Source: Candidatus Omnitrophota bacterium (lineage in GTDB: Bacteria > Omnitrophota > Gorgyraeia > Duberdicusellales > Duberdicusellaceae). From it: DNA of 24,792 bases. The notes under the pieces are model-generated. The model saw only the letters and a program-made list of their open reading frames with translations. It was not told the DNA's origin and searched no databases. Shown here in pieces: positions 1-8,073 of the stretch (positions within the stretch are counted from its first letter, which is position 1; the number at the start of each line of letters is the position of its first letter). The stretch spans positions 1 to 24,792 of the forward strand of contig WFRI01000018.1 in NCBI GenBank assembly GCA_015486615.1, in the 5' to 3' direction. The position numbers were made by a program, and so were the translations under genes.

Positions 1-2759
1 GGATAAGCACTGCTGGCTAAAAAAGAACTATTCTCAAAAATGCTCCTTCCGTAATTTTCAGGTTTAAGCTTATATATAAAGCAATTATTTGTTTCCTCAA
101 AAAACTCTTTATAGAGGCCGCTCTTTAAAATTTCCAGCAAATACTTGTATTCCATATGTAGCCAAACAGACTCATTCTCCAGCCAGCCCGGAGTAAAAAC
201 CCTAATTCTGCCTATTTCCAGACTCTCTCCGGCTAACGGGGCGTTTATTTTATACATCTTCAGTTTTCTGTCAAACAAAAGACTTTTCTTAACAGCCTTA
301 AAAGAGGCTAAAATATCATCTTTATCTTCTACCCTAAACAGATGCACAAACCCTTCCAGGAATAAAGGCAAAGCCCTGATAGAAAATTTAAGCGGAATTA
401 TTTCTCCCTGGGGCCCGGTTTTATGTTTAACAACTTCCTGAATAAAATAAGCAGGCACCAAATCGGAATTCTTAACTCTCTTTAAGCCAAGAGATACTTT
501 GGATATTATTTCATCAATAAAACCATTTATATCTGATACGGACAAAGTTTTCCGCTTACCGGAAAAACCAAAAAATATGTTTTGGCGGTATCTTTCTTTT
601 AAATTATTGCTTTTATCCCAGTAAGAAAAGGTCTGTTTATACCTACTGCCTTTATACCGTTTTAACAAAACTGCTAAGTCCTGAACAAAATCCGCTATCT
701 CTTCCGGCATAGATATATCTTTGACTCCGGATAACCTTTCGTTAGCCAGAACCCGTTTTAGAAGCGCTGCCAGACGTTTCAATTCCAAGGCTTCGTTGAA
801 AGACGACCCCAGTAAAGCCGGAAGCCCGTTTAAAGCATCACACCATCCGGGTTTGCCCGCTTCCATTTCCAGGCCTAAGCCAAAAACATCCCAGGAAGAT
901 GCTTTATTAACCAAAACCGATAATATTTTGGTTACAAGACTAACCTTGACTATTTTACCTTTTCCATAATTATCTCTTGCCCTGTATTTGAAATTTGGGC
1001 GGGAGCTAATGAGTTCTGCTTTCTTTTTATCAAAATGCAGGAAATTACCCTGCCTTACTTTTCCGCCTTTTTCTAAAAAATAACGTTTGGCCCGCGGGTT
1101 AACCATACACAAAGAATCGTAAAAATAAAAATCCTCTTCAAGAAATAACTCTTTCAACCGGTCAGGGAAAACTGCCAAATATTCTTCCAAAAGGTCTATA
1201 TTGTAAATCCAATGGTCAATCCAAAAACCTTCGCCGAAATCCGCAGATTCAACTTGTTCAGAATGAGATATTATATATTCAAAAACCTTCAAAACTCCAG
1301 CAGGAGAAATACCATTACTTCTTAATACATCCCATACTTCTTCCAAAGAAAAAACCCTGTCCAACAATTCAGCCAGAACCTTGCGGATTTTAACTGGCAG
1401 GCTCTTAGCTCTGTCCTGCGGAAGGTAAAATTTATCCGGCTTAACTACCAAAGGATTAAACCCGCTGGGGTCCAATAAATTAAAAAACAGTTTTATATTA
1501 AAAAGCCCGCAAGCAGTATTAAAATATATGTCGTTCCTGCGGTTCTGGTTAATATCGCGGTAATTTCCTTCCCCTTGGGAATAGAAAACCGGAAGAAGTT
1601 TAAATCTGTTATAATCCCTCTCCAAATCCCCATGCTTGCGGGAAAAACTATAATAGACTTTGCCATTTACTGACAAAGGAAGCCCCCCTCTTAAAATATT
1701 GTCTAAATAGGTATTCTGAACATATTGGTCAAAATCCTTATCTCCCGAGCAAATAAACATATTATTTTTTATCCGGTTGATAATCTGCCGGGACTGAAAG
1801 AATTTCCTCTCTATAAACTCTTTATCTTTCAGTTTACGCACAAAAACAGGAATATCTTTCTCATAATCGCTGGCTCCGGCAACAGAAAACAAAGAAAATT
1901 CCTTCTCCGGCTCAAGTTTAACTTTTATCCAGTTCATAGCACAGGGAGTTTTGCCATGCGTTACCTGAGTGCATAAGCGGGTTTTGTCTTTAGAGAAAAT
2001 ATAAGGGAAATCAAAATCTACATCTTCGCCAAAGATACATTTTGGATCCACAATAACCTCGGGATAAACTACGCTATTGCGCTGGTAATAAAACGCCGTG
2101 TAAAAATTCCCGCCCTGTATATAATGAGTGGAGGCAATATCTTCTGGGGCCACTTTTAACCTGAATAAAGAATATTCCTTCCGTTTAAAACTCTGCATCC
2201 AGGCTTCTACAGTACGGGACAAATCCTTCAAAAAAACATTCTTGGTCCCGAACGGCACAATAACGCTTAACCCGTCTAACAATTCAATATTTAAAGGCTG
2301 GCCGGAGGTATTCCTCAAAGACAAAACCCGTACCAGCCCGGCTAAAGGCTCTTGTGGAAGTACAAAGTACCTGACATTAAAGATAAGACCTAAGTCTTTA
2401 TTCCTTTCTTCTATTTCTATGTAAGAAGAATTAATTTTAAATATCTGCGATACTGCGGGATTGAGATTAACTCTAAAAGGCTCATAGGATATGCCTTTAA
2501 TTTTTAGAAAAGTCCTATAGCCATAGTCAAAAACCAAAGCAAAAGATTTATTAGCCGGAAGAAATTCTAAAATAGGATGGTCTTTATCCTTAAATCCAAA
2601 ACTAGCAATCCCCTGCGCCCTATTGACAAAAAACGCCCATAAGGGAATACCGTCAACTCCGGCTACGCCGGGAAGAAAATTCGCAAACGCCGGAGCAAAA
2701 TTATACTCTTCAATAATAAAGTTATTAAATTTGTCGAAGTAATACCTTGGCTTTTTCAT
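1..2759 (-). CDS. Large GH94-type glycoside phosphorylase-like protein, partial (C-terminus missing)
   Basis: An open frame of 919 codons starts with ATG at 2759 and leaves the window without a stop, so the C-terminus is missing. The N-terminal third looks like a beta-sandwich region, with a stretch GIPLWAFFVNRAQGIASF at about residues 37-54. Around residues 395-412 is YRDINQNRRND, around 628-650 is EAGKPGWCDALNGLP, and at 903-919 is YGRSIFENSSFLASS. These resemble the catalytic (alpha/alpha)6-barrel of cellobiose-phosphorylase-type proteins (GH94), which cleave beta-glucosidic bonds with phosphate. Asp641 in the KPGWCDALNGLP motif is the likely general acid by analogy. The size, well over 900 residues, fits the long forms annotated as cellobiose phosphorylase or 1,2-beta-oligoglucan phosphorylase better than classical 800-residue enzymes; substrate cannot be read from sequence. 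No signal peptide and no clear Shine-Dalgarno are seen. Confidence 0.75.
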   Translation of the reverse strand, partial: MKKPRYYFDKFNNFIIEEYNFAPAFANFLPGVAGVDGIPLWAFFVNRAQGIASFGFKDKDHPILEFLPANKSFALVFDYGYRTFLKIKGISYEPFRVNLNPAVSQIFKINSSYIEIEERNKDLGLIFNVRYFVLPQEPLAGLVRVLSLRNTSGQPLNIELLDGLSVIVPFGTKNVFLKDLSRTVEAWMQSFKRKEYSLFRLKVAPEDIASTHYIQGGNFYTAFYYQRNSVVYPEVIVDPKCIFGEDVDFDFPYIFSKDKTRLCTQVTHGKTPCAMNWIKVKLEPEKEFSLFSVAGASDYEKDIPVFVRKLKDKEFIERKFFQSRQIINRIKNNMFICSGDKDFDQYVQNTYLDNILRGGLPLSVNGKVYYSFSRKHGDLERDYNRFKLLPVFYSQGEGNYRDINQNRRNDIYFNTACGLFNIKLFFNLLDPSGFNPLVVKPDKFYLPQDRAKSLPVKIRKVLAELLDRVFSLEEVWDVLRSNGISPAGVLKVFEYIISHSEQVESADFGEGFWIDHWIYNIDLLEEYLAVFPDRLKELFLEEDFYFYDSLCMVNPRAKRYFLEKGGKVRQGNFLHFDKKKAELISSRPNFKYRARDNYGKGKIVKVSLVTKILSVLVNKASSWDVFGLGLEMEAGKPGWCDALNGLPALLGSSFNEALELKRLAALLKRVLANERLSGVKDISMPEEIADFVQDLAVLLKRYKGSRYKQTFSYWDKSNNLKERYRQNIFFGFSGKRKTLSVSDINGFIDEIISKVSLGLKRVKNSDLVPAYFIQEVVKHKTGPQGEIIPLKFSIRALPLFLEGFVHLFRVEDKDDILASFKAVKKSLLFDRKLKMYKINAPLAGESLEIGRIRVFTPGWLENESVWLHMEYKYLLEILKSGLYKEFFEETNNCFIYKLKPENYGRSIFENSSFLASSAY

Positions 2760-2864
2760 AAGAATGTTTATTTTAAAAGAAACAAAACAAAAAGCAAGTC
2801 TTTTTTAAAAACCGCGGGCCGCTGTCTAAAAACCTTCTCAAAAGCACCGGCGAATTTTTGAATT

Positions 2865-3224
2865 TTAGAAAGTTAAGGCTTGACGGACAAGAACAAGAAT
2901 AGCTGAATGCGGGACAACCAAATATTTATCTTTTTCTATTTTTACCTCAACTGCCTGCTTTCTTAAAAATATACAATAATCGCCTTCTTTAGCCTGTAAA
3001 GGAAAATACCTCTCTTGTTTTCTGTTTTGGGCCCAGGGTTCAGAATCAATGATTGAAGAATCGGGGACAGGATAACCCGGCCCTGTTCTTACAACTCTGC
3101 CTATCTGCACTTGTTCTTTTCCCTGAACACCCTGAGGCAGGTATAAACCGGAATCTGTTTTATCAGAATCCTGCTGAGGCTTTATTAAAACTTTGTCGCC
3201 TACTAATATAATTTCCTTTTTCAC
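2865..3224 (-). CDS. GroES-family (Cpn10-like) protein, divergent paralogue
   Basis: This 119-residue protein begins at a GTG codon, since position 3222-3224 reads cac on the plus strand. It starts with KKEIILVGDKVLIKP, matching the first beta strand of GroES, and ends with KYLVVPHSAILVLVR, matching the closing strand. Between them a segment of about 30 residues (GPGYPVPD through EPWAQNRKQERYFPLQAKEGD, roughly 49-83) makes it longer than the usual 95 residues. Canonical GroES caps the GroEL chamber through a mobile loop; here the loop region (residues 22-36) reads TDSGLYLPQGVQGKE, so GroEL binding is uncertain. No groEL is adjacent. It follows tRNA-Met by 48 bases and may share a transcript with it. 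A family of such long GroES-like proteins is known, but its function is not. No CIRCE precedes it. Confidence 0.8.
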   Translation of the reverse strand: MKKEIILVGDKVLIKPQQDSDKTDSGLYLPQGVQGKEQVQIGRVVRTGPGYPVPDSSIIDSEPWAQNRKQERYFPLQAKEGDYCIFLRKQAVEVKIEKDKYLVVPHSAILVLVRQALTF

Positions 3225-3272
3225 AGCCGTAATCTAAGAACATTCCCGCTAAATTAATGCCTGAATAAAAAA

Positions 3273-3346
3273 TGGCGGCGAGTGGATTTGAACCACCGGC
3301 ATAGCGGGTATGAGCCGCTCGCTCTGCCAGGCTGAGCTACACCGCC
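3273..3346 (-). tRNA. tRNA-Met (CAT), elongator type
   Basis: A complete 74-base cloverleaf is visible. The acceptor arms GGCGGTG and CGCCGCC pair over seven positions with one G-T pair. The D stem is GCTC/GAGC, the anticodon stem AGCGG/CCGCT encloses loop CTCATAC with anticodon CAT, the variable loop is ATGCC, and the T arm has loop TTCAAAT. The discriminator is A and CCA is not encoded; six T residues follow directly. The first pair is G-C, not mismatched, and the anticodon stem lacks the three G-C pairs of initiators, so this is not initiator tRNA. It closely resembles the Bacillus elongator tRNA-Met from memory; a tRNA-Ile2 (lysidine-modified CAT) is less likely. It lies 8 bases after the upstream protein gene. 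Confidence 0.95.
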
Positions 3347-3354
3347 ATATCCAA

Positions 3355-3660
3355 CTATTTGAAAATAATCACACAAAGGAAAATAATTATAGCAGAAGAA
3401 AAAATATAGAAATCATTATAATAAAAAAAATCTTTCAGCCTGTCGGTTAAAGTATAATCCCTGGGTTTAATATTTAAAGCCTTATATAAATTTTCTTTTG
3501 CTTTAATAAGGTCTTCTTTCCTAAACCGGATAAATTCTCCGCCAATAAAATAATGTGGTATTTTATTATTCTTGGCCAAATCTAAAATCTCATTTTCCGG
3601 AATATTCAATATCTCCGAGGCCTTCCTCAAAGTAATCAAACGCATTTTCATAAAACCCAT
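3355..3660 (-). CDS. Small helix-turn-helix protein with C-terminal membrane anchor
   Basis: The product has 101 residues. Residues 8-52 (LITLRKASEILNI, then KIPHYFIGGEFIRFRKEDL) match the pattern of excisionase/MerR-type winged helix-turn-helix domains (HTH_17 type). Residues 83-100 (FYIFSSAIIIFLCVIIFK) are a hydrophobic stretch ending the protein, as in tail-anchored membrane proteins. The frame opens at 3669, but a strong GGAGG sits directly against that first ATG; the ATG at 3660 has 9-base spacing, so it was chosen. The gene lies 8 bases upstream of tRNA-Met and 119 bases after the bactofilin-HTH gene, in the same direction. A DNA-binding domain with a membrane tail could tether DNA at the membrane or regulate transcription; its target is unknown. 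No named family was recognised for the whole protein. Confidence 0.8.
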   Translation of the reverse strand: MGFMKMRLITLRKASEILNIPENEILDLAKNNKIPHYFIGGEFIRFRKEDLIKAKENLYKALNIKPRDYTLTDRLKDFFYYNDFYIFSSAIIIFLCVIIFK

Positions 3661-3779
3661 ACGGACCATCCTCCATGGTTAAAAATTAGACTGCTTTAAA
3701 TATTTTCCGGCATTTTGTTAATTTTTTCAACTAAACTCCAACGCTTTATGCCCGCTCACATTACTAATATCTGCGGACG

Positions 3780-4274
3780 TTAATTGCCGGAATTGGTAAT
3801 CCAGCGGTCTATTATCTTTTTCTCAAAAATCCAGGAATCGCCTTCGCGGGAAGCGGGGATTTTACCTTCACTTACCCATTCTTGTATTTTGTTTTCCTCT
3901 ATATCCAAATAACGAGACAAATCTTTAATGCCCATCTTCTCGCCAACCATCCTTATATTTCCTTCAAACACTGCCCCCTGCCTGATTTCTAATGCAGGTG
4001 TAGAAATATCGCCTTCTACAAATGCTGACGAGAGTATATTTACGCTTTTTTCAGCAATAATATTACCTTTTACTTTTCCGGCAATAACAATCTCTTCGCC
4101 TATAATATCAGCCAATACTTCGGCTTTCTCTCCAATAGCCAAAATGCCCTTAGTATTAAGTTTTCCCTGAAATTTTCCATTAATTCTCAAATTTACCGGA
4201 TCGGAAAAAGTAAGTGTCCCCTGCATGCTGGCATTAACATCCAGGATTTTTTCCTCTTCATTTTTCTTCCTCAT
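3780..4274 (-). CDS. Bactofilin (polymer-forming cytoskeletal protein) fused to a C-terminal helix-turn-helix
   Basis: The 164-residue protein starts at an ATG with a strong AGGAGGAG site. Residues about 10-112 carry the repeated short beta-strand pattern of bactofilins (ILDVNASMQGTLTFSDPVNLR, INGKFQGKLNTKG, LADIIGEEIVIAGKVKGNI, VEGDI, AVFEGNI), which form nucleotide-free filaments through a beta-helix. Residues 114-160 (MGIKDLSRYLDIEENKIQEWV, then GKIPASREGDSWIFEKKIIDRWI) look like an excisionase-type helix-turn-helix. Ordinary bactofilins end with a short disordered tail, so the DNA-binding-like extension is the odd part. No signal peptide or membrane segment is seen, so it should be cytosolic. 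It stands between tsaD, 140 bases upstream, and the membrane-anchored HTH gene. The bactofilin part is secure; DNA binding by the tail is inference. Confidence 0.88.
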   Translation of the reverse strand: MRKKNEEEKILDVNASMQGTLTFSDPVNLRINGKFQGKLNTKGILAIGEKAEVLADIIGEEIVIAGKVKGNIIAEKSVNILSSAFVEGDISTPALEIRQGAVFEGNIRMVGEKMGIKDLSRYLDIEENKIQEWVSEGKIPASREGDSWIFEKKIIDRWITNSGN

Positions 4275-4414
4275 AACTCCTCCTTGATTCTACTTTTTTC
4301 CAAAACCGCTCGATATCAATCTAAATCCGGCTTTTAATACGGCCCCATTAAAGAACCAAATATCAAACGGTGGTCAGCGTTTCTTAAATGGCAGCACTCG
4401 GCATTCGGCATCGG

Positions 4415-5392
4415 TCACTGGTTATTGTTTCCTAAACCTTTCGACATATTATACATATAAAATCCTAATCCTGCGGCTGAAGAGCCGTTATCTGAACAAT
4501 AAGCAATATCCGGAAGAAAAAGCCGTAATTTTTTTCTGCGGCATAATTCAATCAAAGACTGCCTCAAAAAAAAATTCGCAGCTACCCCGCCGCCGCATAT
4601 AATACGTCTGACTTTATACTGTGACAAAGCAGAATTTATTTTTTCTATAATATGGCTGACTATCCCGTATTGGAAAGAAGAAAGTATTCCGATTTTTTCC
4701 TCTTTGCTGAACCGGCCGTTTCTCTGCTTATACATATATCCTGCTTTTGTCTTTATACCGCTGAAACTAAAATCCAAAGTATGCTTTAGGCCTTTTATCT
4801 CAAATAATCTTTTGTTAACTAAGCTCAGGTCAAACAATTTGTCTATTAACGGGCCGGCTGGATATCCTAAACCATAAAGCCTGCCTACTTTATCTAAAGC
4901 CTCTCCCGCGGCATCATCGCGCGTCCTGCCTAAAACCCGGACATTCTCAAATCCCTGCATCCAATATAACTCTGTATGCCCTCCTGAAACTACTAACCCC
5001 AACGAGGGAACGTTTATCCTGCTTCTATTATTCAGGAAAGCAGCAAATAAATGTGCCTTAAGATGGTCTATCTCTATAACCGGCAGGCCTAAGGCATAAC
5101 CTAAGGCCCGGGCAAAATTAATTCCTACCAGTAAAGAACCGATTAGGCCCGGCGAAGAAACAACAGAAATAAGGTCTATTTTCTTCTTGCCTATGCCTGC
5201 TTTTTCCAAAGATCTGGAAAAGACAAAACTTAAAGATTTTAAATGCTGCCTGCTGGCTATTTCCGGAATAACCCCCCCGAATTCTGCGTGAAGATTCAGA
5301 CTTGACCAGACTGTATTAGAAAGAACCCGTCTTTTGTTGACTACACTCAGAGAAGTTTCATCACAAGATGTCTCAATCCCCAGCACATACAT
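4415..5392 (-). CDS. tsaD: tRNA N6-adenosine threonylcarbamoyltransferase TsaD
   Basis: TsaD transfers the threonylcarbamoyl group from threonylcarbamoyl-AMP to A37 of tRNAs that read ANN codons, working with TsaB and TsaE in the cytosol. The 325-residue length is slightly shorter than usual (about 335-340). Visible signatures are LGIETSCDETS at residues 4-14, the iron-binding His pair at His110 and His114 within DHLKAHLFA, VSGGHTELY at 135-143, and RDDAAGEALDKVGR. Near the C-terminus ICGGGVAAN and CSDNGSSAA replace the more usual CTDNAAMIA, keeping the Asp-Asn. It starts 4 bases after the protease gene ends and is the last member of the long hrcA-led operon. TsaB, TsaC and TsaE are not in this window. 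Confidence 0.97.
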   Translation of the reverse strand: MYVLGIETSCDETSLSVVNKRRVLSNTVWSSLNLHAEFGGVIPEIASRQHLKSLSFVFSRSLEKAGIGKKKIDLISVVSSPGLIGSLLVGINFARALGYALGLPVIEIDHLKAHLFAAFLNNRSRINVPSLGLVVSGGHTELYWMQGFENVRVLGRTRDDAAGEALDKVGRLYGLGYPAGPLIDKLFDLSLVNKRLFEIKGLKHTLDFSFSGIKTKAGYMYKQRNGRFSKEEKIGILSSFQYGIVSHIIEKINSALSQYKVRRIICGGGVAANFFLRQSLIELCRRKKLRLFLPDIAYCSDNGSSAAGLGFYMYNMSKGLGNNNQ

Positions 5393-5396
5393 AAGA

Positions 5397-6662
5397 TTAC
5401 CTGCTTTTCTCTACAATAAGCAACGCTTTCAGCAAATCTACTGCTCTCTGAACCTGATTGTCATCATAGTATAATCTCTGGATTTCTTTTTCTTCTTTGC
5501 TTTCCTTTTTATCTTTCTCCTCAACTTTTTCAAACACCTGTTCCTCTTTAGTAGGTTTTACCTTTTGTTCTTTATATTCTACAACAATATCCGGATGAAT
5601 GCCCTCATTGGAAATAAGCCTGCCTTTAGGAGTATAATACTTAGCAGTAGTAAGCCTTAAAGCCGAGCCGTCAGAAAGAGGAATAATAGTCTGAACTGAG
5701 GCTTTGCCAAAACTTTTCGTCCCCACAATAACCGCGCGTCTGTAATCCTGCAGGCAGCCGGCTACGATTTCGCTTCCGGATGCACTTCCGGAATTAATTA
5801 AAACCGCTATAGGCATTTTTACAAACCGGGTAATTCCTGCTATTGACTTATATTCTTTCTTCCCGTCTGCACGGCCCTGAGTATAAACTACTAACTTACC
5901 CTGCTCAATAAACCGCGAAGCAACATCCACTGCGCTGTAGAGAAGTCCGCCGGGATTATTGCGCAAATCTAAAACCAAAGCCTGCATACCTTGTTTGAGA
6001 AGCCGTTTTAGAACAGAATCCATTTCTTGGGCGGTATTCTCCCTAAATTCAGAAATCCGCAGGTAAGCAATTTTATCTTTTAAAATAAATGCTTTTCGAA
6101 TGTCTTTTACCTTGATAATCCGGCGGGTAATTTCTATATCTTTAATCAAACCTGTTTTTTCCCTTAAAATAGTAATTTTGACTTTTGTGCCGGGCATACC
6201 CCGCAGTTTCTTGACTGCATCCGTTAAACTAATCCCGCGGGTAACCTCGCCTTCGATTCTGACTATCCTATCCCCTGCCTTAATCCCGGCATCCCATGCC
6301 GGCGTGCCTTCCAAAGGAGAAATAACTGTAAGCAGGCCGTCCTTTATAGAAATCTCAATACCCAATCCGCCAAACTCGCCTTCTGTATCGGAAATTAAAT
6401 CCTTGTAGTCATCAGGCTCCAAGAACTGGCTGTAAGGATCTAAATGCCCCAAAAGGCCTTTTAATGCTCCGTATGTCAAATCCTTAGGCGATTTCTTATC
6501 TACATATCTGGTCTGCACTTTGGCTAAGGCTTCAGAAAACAACTCCAACCCGCGGTAAGTTTTTTCCTGTTCTTTGCGGGACAATTTTACTTCCGGACAG
6601 GCAGAAAGAAAGCAAAAAGAAACCGCAAATAGAAACAGAGATAAGAACCTAACTCTGCGCAT
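5397..6662 (-). CDS. C-terminal processing protease (S41 family), predicted lipoprotein
   Basis: This 421-residue protein has a basic N-terminus and hydrophobic stretch ending in the lipobox LSAC with Cys22, so it should be exported and lipid-anchored. A PDZ domain spans about residues 97-170 (FGGLGIEISIKDG, AGIKAGDRIVRIEG). The S41 protease core follows, with LRNNPGG at 233-239, the nucleophile Ser295 in GSASGSEI and the general base Lys320 in SFGKASVQ. Residues 366-395 form a very charged Lys/Glu tail segment. Family members trim or degrade periplasmic and envelope proteins from the C-terminus. The start overlaps the end of gatB by 14 bases and has a clear AAAGGAG site, so it is translated within the chaperone-gatCAB operon. 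Catalytic residues are intact. Confidence 0.95.
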   Translation of the reverse strand: MRRVRFLSLFLFAVSFCFLSACPEVKLSRKEQEKTYRGLELFSEALAKVQTRYVDKKSPKDLTYGALKGLLGHLDPYSQFLEPDDYKDLISDTEGEFGGLGIEISIKDGLLTVISPLEGTPAWDAGIKAGDRIVRIEGEVTRGISLTDAVKKLRGMPGTKVKITILREKTGLIKDIEITRRIIKVKDIRKAFILKDKIAYLRISEFRENTAQEMDSVLKRLLKQGMQALVLDLRNNPGGLLYSAVDVASRFIEQGKLVVYTQGRADGKKEYKSIAGITRFVKMPIAVLINSGSASGSEIVAGCLQDYRRAVIVGTKSFGKASVQTIIPLSDGSALRLTTAKYYTPKGRLISNEGIHPDIVVEYKEQKVKPTKEEQVFEKVEEKDKKESKEEKEIQRLYYDDNQVQRAVDLLKALLIVEKSR

Positions 6663-8073
6663 TTTTTAATCTCCTTTCAATTACCCCTTTAACTATCTTG
6701 GGATTAGCCCTGCCTTTACTTTTGCGCATAACTACTCCTACCAAAAACATTATAGCATTTTCTTTGCCGGAGTAAAAATCTTTTACTGCCTTCGGGCTTT
6801 CTTCTATTGCCTGCCGGGCAAATTCCTCTAAGGAAGATTCATCAGAAACCTGGCGTAGATTTTTCTTCTCCACAATCTCGCTTATATCCCCGCCGGTATT
6901 TACAACCTCTGCCAGAACATTCTTAGCAGCAATGTTGTTAAGCCCGCCGTCAGCAACCATATCTATTATCTTTAGCAAATCTGCCGGCTTTATCTTAGCT
7001 TCTTCAAAACCGATGCTGCTGGTATTCAAAGCCTCCTGTAAAGGCCCGATAACCCAATTGGCAATATTTTGAAAATCATCCCTGTTACGGCAGGCTTGCT
7101 CAAAAAAAGCGGCGGCTTTGGGATTAGAAATCAAAACTTCGCTGTCTTTTTCTCTTAACTTGTAAAATTCCCTGAATTTCTTTCTTTTAGCCGGAGGAAG
7201 TTCCGGCAAAGATTGCTCCGCATTTTCTATCTGACTATCACTGACAAAAAAACGCACCAAATCAGGCTCGGGAAAATAACGGTAATCATGAGCCTCTTCT
7301 TTAGAACGCATAACAATTGTTTTTTGCTTATTTTCCTCCCACAGCCGGGTCTCCTGATAGATTCTGCCGCCCTTGGACAGAACATTGGCTTGGCGTTTAA
7401 TTTCATAACTCAAAGCATCCCTGACAGCCTTAAAAGAATTCATATTTTTAACTTCCACTTTTACTCCCAATTCCTTGTCCCCCTGCCTGCGCAGAGAAAC
7501 ATTAGCATCGCATCTTAAGAAACCCTTTTCCATATCACAGCTGGAAGCACCTATATACTGAATTGTAAGCTTCAATTCGTTAAGATATTGATAAGCCTCC
7601 TGTGCAGAAAAAATGTCCGGCTCGGAAACTATTTCCAACAAAGGCACTCCTGCCCGGTTGAAATCCACCAAAGAACCGTTCTGTGTATGGATAAGTTTGC
7701 CGGCATCTTCTTCCATATGAACTCTTTTAATCTTAATTTTGCGGGAATTAATTTCAATAAATCCATCACTGCCTAAAGGAACCATATACTGAGATATCTG
7801 GTAATCTTTAGGCAGGTCCGGGTAAAAATAATTCTTCCGTTCGAAAATAAACTCCTTAGCAATCCGGCAATTAAGGCCTAAACTAACGGCTATACCCAAA
7901 TCCAAAACCCGCTGGTTAAAAACCGGCAAAACTCCAGGCAGACCCACACATACCGGGCAGATATTAGTATTAGGCTCATCGCCGAAAGAATTTGGGCAGC
8001 TGCAAAATATTTTGGTTTCGGTATTAAGCTGGATATGGACTTCCAATCCTATTACCGGTTCAAAATTATTCAT
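6649..8073 (-). CDS. gatB: Asp-tRNA(Asn)/Glu-tRNA(Gln) amidotransferase subunit B
   Basis: GatB phosphorylates Glu or Asp charged on tRNA-Gln or tRNA-Asn and passes it to the transamidation step, using ammonia from GatA. The 474-residue length is typical. It opens with EPVIGLEVHIQLNTETKIFC, has zinc-ligand candidates Cys24, Cys26, Cys39 and Cys42, and contains the conserved DFNRAGVPLLEIVSEPD and ANVSLRRQG motifs. The C-terminal YqeY-like tRNA-binding tail includes KGRANPKIVKGVIERRL. Its start lies inside the last 8 bases of gatA. Presence of the complete GatCAB set means the cell likely makes at least one of Gln-tRNA or Asn-tRNA indirectly. Confidence 0.98.
   Translation of the reverse strand: MNNFEPVIGLEVHIQLNTETKIFCSCPNSFGDEPNTNICPVCVGLPGVLPVFNQRVLDLGIAVSLGLNCRIAKEFIFERKNYFYPDLPKDYQISQYMVPLGSDGFIEINSRKIKIKRVHMEEDAGKLIHTQNGSLVDFNRAGVPLLEIVSEPDIFSAQEAYQYLNELKLTIQYIGASSCDMEKGFLRCDANVSLRRQGDKELGVKVEVKNMNSFKAVRDALSYEIKRQANVLSKGGRIYQETRLWEENKQKTIVMRSKEEAHDYRYFPEPDLVRFFVSDSQIENAEQSLPELPPAKRKKFREFYKLREKDSEVLISNPKAAAFFEQACRNRDDFQNIANWVIGPLQEALNTSSIGFEEAKIKPADLLKIIDMVADGGLNNIAAKNVLAEVVNTGGDISEIVEKKNLRQVSDESSLEEFARQAIEESPKAVKDFYSGKENAIMFLVGVVMRKSKGRANPKIVKGVIERRLKNAQS

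Noticed and set aside
145..2424. Several plus-strand frames of 80-100 codons in the left region
   Set aside because: They lie opposite one continuous 919-codon minus-strand frame with clear glycoside-phosphorylase motifs; none has a ribosome site or a recognisable domain.
3225..3272. CIRCE before the GroES-like gene
   Set aside because: A TTAGC word is present but no matching right arm lies nine bases further on.
3273..3346. Initiator tRNA or tRNA-Ile2 for the CAT tRNA
   Set aside because: The first acceptor pair is G-C and the anticodon stem lacks three G-C pairs, so it is not an initiator; overall similarity is to elongator tRNA-Met.
3386..3391. TATAAT as a separate tRNA-Met promoter
   Set aside because: The box lies within the coding end of the HTH gene and no -35 box is found 16-18 bases upstream.
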